Positions 1-5,206 of a stretch of DNA of 5,936 nucleotides are shown here, piece after piece (within the stretch, counting starts at the first letter, position 1; every line of letters starts with the position of its first letter). The DNA comes from Oscillospiraceae bacterium. Lineage in GTDB: Bacteria > Bacillota > Clostridia > Oscillospirales > Acutalibacteraceae. The notes beneath the pieces are model-generated. The model made no database searches. It had not been told where the DNA came from and saw only the letters and a list, made by a program, of their open reading frames with translations. The position numbers were made by a program, and so were the translations under genes. The stretch spans positions 1 through 5,936 of the forward strand of contig DOUO01000150.1 in assembly GCA_003520555.1 (NCBI GenBank), written 5' to 3'.

Positions 1-294
1 AGGGAAAAACGAATAGAGAAAAAATTTACGCAGGAACAGCTTGGAGAGATTTGTGACTTGTCAGCGGCGCATATCGGACACATTGAGAGAGGCACAAGAA
101 AACTGTCCGTTGAGGTTCTATTTAATATTGCGCAAGCCTTGAACACAAGCATAGATTTTCTTTTGTTTGACTCCGTAAGTGATAACAACATTCTCGCAAG
201 CATAGCTCCTCTTATTGAGAACGCAGATAAAAATAAGGCGGACGGATTTCTGAAAACTGTAAAAGTTCTCGCCGATAACATAGACAAACTATAA
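1..294 (+). CDS. XRE-family helix-turn-helix transcriptional regulator, 5' end outside window
   Basis: The reading frame is open from the first base and ends with TAA at 292-294, giving 97 visible residues. Visible residues 10-55 carry the XRE/Cro-C1 pattern: TQEQLGEICDLS (helix 2 and turn), then AAHIGHIERGTRKLS (recognition helix and following loop), then LFNIAQALNTSIDFLL. A TTG at 58 could be taken as a start, but it would remove the first half of the DNA-binding fold, and the frame clearly continues upstream, so the true start lies left of the window. The tail of about 40 residues is hydrophilic with no recognised domain. Such small single-domain regulators usually act as dimeric DNA-binding repressors and are common on mobile elements. 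The target is unknown. The gene ends directly at a strong terminator, so it is transcribed separately from the ABC operon. The family call is firm; the specific role is not. Confidence 0.9.
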   Translation, partial: REKRIEKKFTQEQLGEICDLSAAHIGHIERGTRKLSVEVLFNIAQALNTSIDFLLFDSVSDNNILASIAPLIENADKNKADGFLKTVKVLADNIDKL

Positions 295-331
295 AAAGTC
301 CTTGATTAACCAAATAATCAGGGACTTTTTT
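293..331. terminator. Bidirectional intrinsic terminator
   Basis: The arms 293-308 (AAAAAGTCCTTGATTA) and 315-330 (TAATCAGGGACTTTTT) pair over 16 positions with one G-T wobble, around a 6-nt loop. The right arm ends in six T residues (326-331) and the left arm begins with five A residues. The hairpin can therefore terminate transcripts from either side. It overlaps the stop codon of the XRE gene and lies 11 bp past the stop of the possible minus-strand gene at 342-461, as expected between convergent genes. Confidence 0.9.
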
Positions 332-341
332 ATACATAAGC

Positions 342-461
342 TTAATTACTCCTTAGTTCAATAAACTCACCATATACAGTTGCTTTAATTCTCGGAAACT
401 CGAAGATGTTAAAAACCTCCTTTTCAAATTTAGTAGTAATTCGTTTTTCTCTTTCATTCAT
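342..461 (-). CDS. Possible small hypothetical protein (39 aa)
   Basis: On the minus strand an ATG at 461-459 opens a 39-codon frame that ends with TAA at 344-342. The product begins MNEREKRITTKFEKEVF and ends with IKATVYGEFIELRSN. It is charged, with no membrane segment or recognised domain. Support: it sits convergently to the XRE gene with a bidirectional terminator 11 bp beyond its stop, and its ATG overlaps the TGA of an upstream short frame as ATGA, as in coupled genes. Against it: there is no good ribosome site (only AAAGAG), the region is very AT-rich, and frames this short arise by chance. An in-frame TAA at 467-465 excludes a longer N-terminus. It could be a real small protein or the remnant of a larger decayed gene. 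Confidence 0.35.
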   Translation of the reverse strand: MNEREKRITTKFEKEVFNIFEFPRIKATVYGEFIELRSN

Positions 462-619
462 TTTTTATACTCTTTTTTATAGATTTCATAATCAATATTT
501 TGAAGAACGCGAGGATACAATCAACTAAGTTTTTTCTCTAAACGCCCTGCAAAACCTTAAACATTTGCCGCTTGTTTATACGTTTGTTTTAATCGTAGTT
601 TTGCGTGTTGTTTGTAAGA
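458..619 (-). pseudogene. Possible decayed coding remnant upstream of the small minus-strand ORF
   Basis: One minus-strand frame reads as three protein-like blocks separated by single stop codons. They are 20 codons (619-560), TAA at 559-557, 11 codons reading GFAGRLEKKLS (556-524), TGA at 523-521, then 20 codons ending in IDYEIYKKEYKK (520-461) with TGA at 460-458. That final TGA overlaps the ATG of the 39-codon ORF. The pattern could be the worn C-terminus of a gene once cotranscribed with that ORF. However, A-rich DNA naturally gives Lys/Asn/Ile/Tyr-rich translations, so chance is a serious alternative. No family is recognised. Confidence 0.2.
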
Positions 620-655
620 TTAACAGACAAGAGTCGGTTATTTGTAATTTTTTTC

Positions 656-684
656 TTGATTTTGTTTGCGTATTGAGGTATAAT
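656..684 (+). promoter_or_regulatory. Sigma-70/SigA-type promoter for the ABC exporter operon
   Basis: A -35 box TTGATT (656-661) and a perfect -10 box TATAAT (679-684) are separated by exactly 17 bp. Transcription would begin near 690-692, about 190 nt upstream of the first ABC start codon. No other hexamer pair of similar quality was seen between 332 and 881. The remaining part of this gene-poor stretch (620-655) shows nothing else recognisable. Confidence 0.85.
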
Positions 685-791
685 GACTATATCTAATATA
701 TTTTTGCCGCATACGGTAAGGATTGCGCTGCCTGCGAAAGCTCCGGCAATCCGCGTATATATCGTCCGGGTGAAGTTTTAAATTATTTCGC

Positions 792-824
792 ATGAGGACG
801 GAAAACAAATTATTTTCATGGTAA
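792..824 (+). CDS. Possible upstream ORF / leader peptide (10 aa)
   Basis: An ATG at 792 opens the frame MRTENKLFSW and ends with TAA at 822-824. It lies wholly inside the leader of the ABC operon, begins in the region of the 3' arm of hairpin B, and stops one base before hairpin C. In Bacillus subtilis the bmrCD exporter genes are preceded by the small translated ORF bmrB, which mediates ribosome-dependent attenuation, so a leader peptide here would have a precedent. There is no convincing ribosome site in front of the ATG; the nearest purine run, GGGTGAAG, is about 17 nt upstream. A 10-codon frame can easily occur by chance. Confidence 0.25.
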   Translation: MRTENKLFSW

Positions 825-868
825 TTAGCGGCAGCTTTGCCGTTAAAATATGCACAAAAATTTATAAA

Positions 869-875
869 AGAGGGG
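869..875 (+). promoter_or_regulatory. Ribosome binding site that sets the ABC subunit 1 start
   Basis: AGAGGGG lies 5 nt before the ATG at 881. It favours that start over the in-frame ATG at 818, which has no ribosome site and whose 63-nt extension runs through hairpin C. An out-of-frame ATG at 876 is too close to the site to be used. Confidence 0.8.
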
Positions 876-880
876 ATGTC

Positions 881-2638
881 ATGTTCAAATTACTCTTCAA
901 AAACATGAAGGCTAAGAACTGGGTATCGGTCATTGCAATTTTCCTTTTGACTATATGCGAAGTTTACTTCATGATGCAAATCGTCACTTACATCAGCTTG
1001 CTTACCAAAGCAGTGCAAGACAGCAGGCAAAACGGTGTGGCCGAAATCTGGTGGTATGGCCTGTATATGGTTATCTGCGCTATATTGATGGCGGCGGTCG
1101 AGGTTATTATCCGATTTGTAGCCAGCGCAACCGCCAGCAGTACCGTTACCGGTATAAGGCAGAAAATGTATGAGAGAGTTAACAAATTCGCCATCGCGGA
1201 CTTTGCTTCTTTCTCAACCGAGTCTTTGATTACCCGTACAACCAACGACATGCAGAATGTTCACCTTGCGTGGCTGACATTCTTGAAAACCGCGTTTTTG
1301 GCGCCGGTTGTTATGGTTTGGTCTGTAATCCTTCTGCTGCAGTACGCAAACGCGTCTTTGACAATCGTAACCGCTGTATGGCTGGTAATTCTTGTAGTTA
1401 CGGTTATCATCTTACTTATGATGTTAACTCCTAAGTTTGCGAAGGTTCAAAAGCTGACCGACGCGCTCAACGTCGCTTCAAGAGAAAATCTTACCGGCGT
1501 AAGAGTTGTCAGAGCTTTCAACGCGGAAGAATATCAGGAAGGCAAGTTTGAAAAGGTAAACGCCGCGTTCACCAAGGTTCAGATTTTTGCCGGCAGAACC
1601 CTGTCCGTATTTACACCGCTCGTTATGATGGTAATGTCGGGCTTGTCGCTTTCTATCCTGTGGGCAAGCGCCTACGTGCTTAACGGCATGGACATGGAAG
1701 CCGCTTCCCAGGCGTTCAGCGCGACAAACGCGTTTGTTATGCTTGCAAGCCAGATTATTATGTCCTTCGTTTTGATGGTAACTTTGATTGTTATCTGGCC
1801 GAGAGCCGCTGTCAGCGCAAAGCGTATTGACGAGGTTATCACTCACGAGGTTTCCGTATTGGATACCGAAAATCCCGTTGAATTCAAGGAAAAAGGTACT
1901 ATCGAATTCAAAAATGTAGGTTTTGCGTATCCCGGAACGGACAAAGAAGCTATTTCGGACATTTCGTTTAAGGTTAAGCAGGGTGAAACAATTGCGTTTA
2001 TCGGCGCCACCGGCAGCGGTAAAACGACAATCATCAACATGATTCCCCGTATGGCTGACTGTACAAGAGGCGAAGTTCTTGTTGACGGCGTAAACGTAAA
2101 GGACGTTCTTCAGTCGGATTTAAGAGACCGCATCGGCTACGCTCCGCAAAGAGGCTTCCTCTTTAAAGGTATCATCAAGGACAACATCGCGTTTAAAAAT
2201 CCCGATATGACGCTTCAGGATATCAGATGGGCTGCCGAAATCGCGGACGCCGACGGCTTTGTTATGAAGAAAAGAAACGGCTACGATTCCGAGGTTGCCC
2301 AGGGCGGTTCAAACTTCTCCGGCGGTCAGAAGCAAAGACTTTGTATTGCCAGAGCGGTTGCCGCAAAGCCCGAGATTTTAATCTTTGACGACTCGTTCTC
2401 GGCGCTTGACTATAAGACCGATAAAACGGTCAGAGGCCGCATCGCGGAAGAGCTTCCCGACACCACAAGAGTTATCATCGCTCAGCGCGTCGGTACTATT
2501 ATGGACGCCGACCAGATTGTTGTATTGGATCACGGCAAGATGGTTGGTATCGGCAAGCACTACGACCTTGTAAGAAATTGTCCTGTTTACCAGGAGATTG
2601 CGTTATCACAGCTTAGTAAGGAGGAGTTAGGATTATGA
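881..2638 (+). CDS. Heterodimeric ABC exporter subunit 1 (degenerate ATPase site; BmrC/YheI, TM287-like)
   Basis: This 585-residue half-transporter has an N-terminal membrane domain with six predicted helices (about 14-40, 56-82, 137-155, 158-182, 243-268, 283-308) and a C-terminal ATPase domain (about 340-585). Visible motifs are A-loop Tyr350, Walker A GATGSGKTT (375-383), Q-loop Gln423, signature NFSGGQ (478-483), Walker B ILIFDD (499-504) and D-loop SALD (507-510). The residue after the Walker B Asp is Asp504 instead of catalytic Glu, and the switch-loop position is Gln535 (AQR) instead of His. Both changes typify the non-hydrolysing partner of heterodimeric exporters such as BmrC or TM287, and its length is close to that of BmrC. 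It should act in the cytoplasmic membrane, pairing with the next gene product to export drugs, lipids or peptides; the substrate cannot be told. Its TGA overlaps the next ATG as ATGA, implying translational coupling and matched subunit amounts. Confidence 0.95.
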   Translation: MFKLLFKNMKAKNWVSVIAIFLLTICEVYFMMQIVTYISLLTKAVQDSRQNGVAEIWWYGLYMVICAILMAAVEVIIRFVASATASSTVTGIRQKMYERVNKFAIADFASFSTESLITRTTNDMQNVHLAWLTFLKTAFLAPVVMVWSVILLLQYANASLTIVTAVWLVILVVTVIILLMMLTPKFAKVQKLTDALNVASRENLTGVRVVRAFNAEEYQEGKFEKVNAAFTKVQIFAGRTLSVFTPLVMMVMSGLSLSILWASAYVLNGMDMEAASQAFSATNAFVMLASQIIMSFVLMVTLIVIWPRAAVSAKRIDEVITHEVSVLDTENPVEFKEKGTIEFKNVGFAYPGTDKEAISDISFKVKQGETIAFIGATGSGKTTIINMIPRMADCTRGEVLVDGVNVKDVLQSDLRDRIGYAPQRGFLFKGIIKDNIAFKNPDMTLQDIRWAAEIADADGFVMKKRNGYDSEVAQGGSNFSGGQKQRLCIARAVAAKPEILIFDDSFSALDYKTDKTVRGRIAEELPDTTRVIIAQRVGTIMDADQIVVLDHGKMVGIGKHYDLVRNCPVYQEIALSQLSKEELGL

Positions 2639-4422
2639 GTACAAACACCAATGCCCCTGCTAAGGAAAAGAACAAGCTCGGAAGTCTTGTAAAAGCTTTC
2701 CGTAATTACTACGCTCCCTTTATTTTTTCAATTATCCTGCTTGTTGCCTCTGTTATTTTTACAATTTTAACACCCGGCACAATCCGCAGCCTGACCAATG
2801 AGATTTCACCTGTAGGCCACGAGGCCGTTAACGGTCAGTTCGTTGTAAATATGGAAAACGTAACCCGCTACGCTCTGACTCTTGTATTCTACGTAGCAAC
2901 CGCGTTTATCACCGGTTTTATTTCCGGTTTTATCCTCAACACAATCATTCAGAAATTCTCAAAAGATATAAGAAGGCAGATTGCCGCAAAAATCAACAAA
3001 ATGCCTCTTAACTATTTTGATACAACCCAAACCGGTGATATCCTCTCGGTTATCACCAACGACGTTGATATTCTCAGCACATCGCTGCAGAACTCCGTAA
3101 GTATGCTGGTGCAGTCCGGCGTTATGCTTATCGGTGTGTTTATCGCGATGTTCATCGCCTGCTGGCAAATGGCGCTTGTTGTAATTTGCTCGCTGCCGGT
3201 TATGCTGATTATCATCGGCCTTACCTTCAAATTCGCGCTGCCTTTGTTTGACAAAAACCAGAAGCTCCTCGGTGAAGTTAACGCCGCGGTTGAAGAAAAC
3301 TATTCCGGTCAGCTCGTTATCAAGGCGTTCAACGCTGAGAATCAGAAGGTTGAAGAATTCAAAAATAAGAACGATTTGTTCGGTACCATCCTTTTCAAAT
3401 CTCAGGCAATCGGTACTCTTATCGAGCCTGCCATGCAGTTTGTATCTTATCTTACATATGCTGCGGTTCTTATTGTAGCAGGTCTGCTTTTCGCAAACGG
3501 CATTATCTCGGATATCGGCGTTATCACAGGCTTTATCGTATATGTATCGCTGTTCCAGGAGCCTCTTGCTCAGATCGGTCAGGCAAGCTCGACAATCCAG
3601 CTCGGTACCGCTGCCTGCAACAGAGTATTCACCTTCCTTGAGCAGGAAGAGCTTCCCGAAGAAGGCGACAAGAAGCAGCTTCTTGACCACAACAATATCC
3701 GCGGTGAGGTTGAATTTAAGGACGTATGCTTCGGCTACGACCCCAACAAGCTTACAATCACAAACTTCTCCGGCAAAATCAAGCCCGGCATGAAGGTTGC
3801 TATCATCGGTCCTACCGGCGCGGGTAAAACCACTTTGGTTAACCTGCTGATGCGCTTCTATGAAATCACCAGCGGCGATATCCTGGTTGACGGCGTGTCC
3901 ATCAAGGATATGTCACGTCGGGAACTCAGAGAAATCTTCGGCATGATTCTTCAGGAAACTTGGGTTATCAACGGCACTCTCAGAGAGAACATTGTTTATA
4001 ACCTTAAAAATGTTGACGAAAACAGACTTCAGGAGATTCTTGAGGAAACCAACCTCAGTCACTATGTAGCTACACTGCCCGACGGACTTGATACCGAAAT
4101 CCAGAAGGAGAGCGCGCTTTCCGCAGGTCAGAAGCAGCTCGTTACAATCGCGAGAGCAATGACCGAAAACGCTCCCATGCTGATTTTGGACGAAGCTACA
4201 AGTAACGTTGATACCAGAACCGAAATCCTGATTCAGAAGGCAATGGATTCTCTGACAAGCGGCAGAACAAGCTTTGTTATCGCTCACAGACTTTCCACCA
4301 TCAAGAACGCCGACCTGATATTTGTTATGAAGGACGGTAACATTGTAGAAACCGGCAACCACGATTCTCTTATGGAACTCGGCGGACTCTACAGCGAAAT
4401 CTACAATTCACAGTTCAACTGA
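2635..4422 (+). CDS. Heterodimeric ABC exporter subunit 2 (catalytic partner; BmrD/YheH, TM288-like)
   Basis: This 595-residue half-transporter starts at the ATG overlapping the previous stop, with AAGGAGG (2618-2624) 10 nt upstream. Predicted membrane helices lie at about 26-48, 78-102, 154-176, 178-198, 267-290 and 292-312. The external loop of about 30 residues between helices 1 and 2 is longer than in subunit 1. The ATPase domain (about 355-595) shows A-loop Tyr368, Walker A GPTGAGKTT (392-400), Q-loop Gln440, Walker B LILDE with Asp519 and catalytic Glu520, D-loop SNVD (523-526) and switch His551. The signature reads LSAGQ (495-499), not LSGGQ. This departure is expected because the signature completes the degenerate site on subunit 1, while its own Walker motifs face subunit 1's intact SGGQ. 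It is shorter than BmrD of B. subtilis (about 670 residues), so it lacks much of that protein's extracellular insertion. The exporter class is certain; the substrate is unknown. Confidence 0.95.
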   Translation: MSTNTNAPAKEKNKLGSLVKAFRNYYAPFIFSIILLVASVIFTILTPGTIRSLTNEISPVGHEAVNGQFVVNMENVTRYALTLVFYVATAFITGFISGFILNTIIQKFSKDIRRQIAAKINKMPLNYFDTTQTGDILSVITNDVDILSTSLQNSVSMLVQSGVMLIGVFIAMFIACWQMALVVICSLPVMLIIIGLTFKFALPLFDKNQKLLGEVNAAVEENYSGQLVIKAFNAENQKVEEFKNKNDLFGTILFKSQAIGTLIEPAMQFVSYLTYAAVLIVAGLLFANGIISDIGVITGFIVYVSLFQEPLAQIGQASSTIQLGTAACNRVFTFLEQEELPEEGDKKQLLDHNNIRGEVEFKDVCFGYDPNKLTITNFSGKIKPGMKVAIIGPTGAGKTTLVNLLMRFYEITSGDILVDGVSIKDMSRRELREIFGMILQETWVINGTLRENIVYNLKNVDENRLQEILEETNLSHYVATLPDGLDTEIQKESALSAGQKQLVTIARAMTENAPMLILDEATSNVDTRTEILIQKAMDSLTSGRTSFVIAHRLSTIKNADLIFVMKDGNIVETGNHDSLMELGGLYSEIYNSQFN

Positions 4423-4463
4423 TAAATTCCGCAAGGGTTTATTCACTGAATCCGAACTAAATC

Positions 4464-4516
4464 AAACCGCCTGCCTTAACCTGCCCGCAACGGCACGGAT
4501 ACGGCAGGCGGTTTTT
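4464..4516 (+). terminator. Intrinsic terminator of the ABC exporter operon
   Basis: AAACCGCCTGCC (4464-4475) pairs perfectly over 12 bp with GGCAGGCGGTTT (4503-4514), and the arm runs into a five-T tract (4512-4516). The 27-nt loop can itself fold through TGCC/GGCA. It contains a second CCTGCC copy (4480-4485) that could compete for the same right arm. It lies 41 bp past the stop of subunit 2 and separates the exporter operon from the NAD genes. Confidence 0.9.
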
Positions 4517-4528
4517 ATTATCGCAGAA

Positions 4529-4545
4529 ACACGAACGGTTCGCGT
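4529..4545. repeat. Imperfect 17-bp palindrome upstream of the pncA promoter
   Basis: The core CGAAC-G-GTTCG (4532-4542) is a perfect inverted repeat around one central base. It extends outward with one mismatch to AC...GT at the ends. It ends 33 bp before the -35 box of the NAD gene promoter, so it could be a regulator site, but no known operator is recognised and a chance origin is possible. Confidence 0.25.
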
Positions 4546-4578
4546 AAAGCATTATTGCCTCAAAAACGCGCCCGGCCG

Positions 4579-4607
4579 TTGACTTGCGGCAGCTTTGGGG
4601 ATATAAT
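4579..4607 (+). promoter_or_regulatory. Sigma-70/SigA-type promoter for pncA-nadE
   Basis: A -35 box TTGACT (4579-4584) and a perfect -10 box TATAAT (4602-4607) have a 17-bp spacer. The start of transcription would fall near 4613-4615, giving a leader of only about 22 nt before the pncA ATG. The -35 box lies between GCCG (4575-4578) and CGGC (4587-4590), a short inverted repeat of uncertain meaning. Confidence 0.8.
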
Positions 4608-4621
4608 TAATTTATAAATTA
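4608..4621. promoter_or_regulatory. Perfect 14-bp palindrome at the pncA transcription start (possible operator)
   Basis: TAATTTATAAATTA is identical to its reverse complement and begins directly after the -10 box, covering the expected start of transcription. A repressor bound here would block RNA polymerase. I cannot match it to a NiaR or NrtR site with confidence. Perfect palindromes are much easier to obtain by chance in pure A/T sequence, so this is only a candidate. Confidence 0.35.
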
Positions 4622-4635
4622 CGGGAGGTAACTCG

Positions 4636-5166
4636 ATGAAAAGGTTTTTGGTTGTTGTTGACATGCAAAACGATTTTGTTGACGGCGCGCTCGGAAGCAG
4701 CGAAGCCGCCGCGATTGTTCCTGCCGCCGCAAAGAAAATCAGCTCGTTTGACGGCGAAATCTTCGTAACGCTTGACACTCATTTTGATAATTATTCCCAA
4801 ACCGCCGAAGGTAAAAAGCTGCCCGTGCCGCACTGTGTAAAGAACACCGCGGGGCATGAGCTTAACGCGGACATTCAAAACGCGCTTTCGGGAAAAAATT
4901 ATACCTGCGTTGAAAAGCACACCTTCGGCTCGGTTGACTTGCCCGTTATGATAAAGCGGGCGGCGAGTGGAGAAGCCTTTGAGCTTGAGCTTATCGGCTT
5001 GTGCACAGACATCTGCGTTGTGTCAAACGCGCTGCTTTTAAAGGCGCATTTCCCCGAAGAAAAAATCACCGTTGACGCTTCCTGCTGCGCCGGCGTAACG
5101 CCCGAAAAGCACCTGGCGGCGCTTGAAACCATGCAAAGCTGCCAAATTGACATAACCGGCGCGTAA
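4636..5166 (+). CDS. pncA: Nicotinamidase / isochorismatase-family cysteine hydrolase
   Basis: This 176-residue soluble protein is in the usual size range for bacterial nicotinamidases. The start is supported by GGGAGGT (4623-4629) 6 nt before the ATG. The catalytic triad is visible: Asp9 in VVVDMQNDF, Lys94 in VEKHTFGS and nucleophile Cys127 in GLCTDICVVSNAL. Asp47, His49 (TLDTHFDNY) and His66 (PVPHC) occupy the metal-ligand positions of nicotinamidases, although the familiar DWHP context is altered to DTHF. The stretch PHCVKNTAGHEL matches the nicotinamidase pattern. The expected reaction is hydrolysis of nicotinamide to nicotinate and ammonia in the cytoplasm, feeding the Preiss-Handler route to NAD. 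The downstream neighbour, NAD synthetase, 40 bp away with no terminator between, strongly supports this role over other isochorismatase-fold amidases. Confidence 0.85.
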   Translation: MKRFLVVVDMQNDFVDGALGSSEAAAIVPAAAKKISSFDGEIFVTLDTHFDNYSQTAEGKKLPVPHCVKNTAGHELNADIQNALSGKNYTCVEKHTFGSVDLPVMIKRAASGEAFELELIGLCTDICVVSNALLLKAHFPEEKITVDASCCAGVTPEKHLAALETMQSCQIDITGA

Positions 5167-5206
5167 ACAACCCCGATGTAAAATAAACTGCTGTGGAGGA
5201 AAGCAT

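Larger units (their letters stand above)
691..880 (+). promoter_or_regulatory. Long structured 5' leader of the ABC exporter operon (unassigned)
   Basis: The leader of about 190 nt contains three potential hairpins. Hairpin A: ATACG (711-715) with CGTAT (754-758), then GGATTGC (720-726) with GCAATCC (746-752), topped by a GC-GAAA-GC mini-loop at 734-741. Hairpin B: CGTCC (763-767) with GGACG (796-800). Hairpin C: 825-833 with 838-846, nine pairs including one G-U, around loop GCTT. None is followed by a T-run, so they are not ordinary terminators. TGCCGC (705-710) could instead pair with GCGGCA (828-833), which would enclose A and B and exclude C. I do not recognise a known riboswitch class. 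The structure is read by eye; that it regulates anything is inference. Confidence 0.45.

Noticed and set aside
58..294. TTG at 58 as the start of the XRE regulator
   Set aside because: It would delete helix 1 and most of helix 2 of the DNA-binding domain; the frame is open and homologous-looking up to base 1.
725..747. Similarity of GCGAAAGCTCCGGC to part of a cyclic di-GMP-I riboswitch
   Set aside because: The match is short, and the other conserved parts (CACAGGGCAAACC-type core and tetraloop receptor) are missing.
720..752. GGATTGC/GCAATCC hairpin as a transcription terminator
   Set aside because: The sequence after it is GCGTATATATCG, with no T-run, and it lies between the promoter and the operon it would shut off.
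825..846. Hairpin C as an intrinsic terminator/attenuator
   Set aside because: The stem is good but is followed by AAATATGCAC instead of a T-run, so rho-independent termination is unlikely; an effect on translation remains possible.
818..880. In-frame ATG at 818 as the start of ABC subunit 1 (21 extra residues)
   Set aside because: It has no ribosome site, the added residues do not resemble an exporter N-terminus, and the stretch contains hairpin C. The ATG at 881 has AGAGGGG at a proper distance and begins with a typical MFKLLFKNMK sequence.
2959..3690. Long minus-strand open frame of 243 codons inside ABC subunit 2
   Set aside because: It lies wholly within a strongly supported plus-strand gene, and its translation is rich in Cys, Arg and His with no domain pattern, as expected of an antisense shadow.
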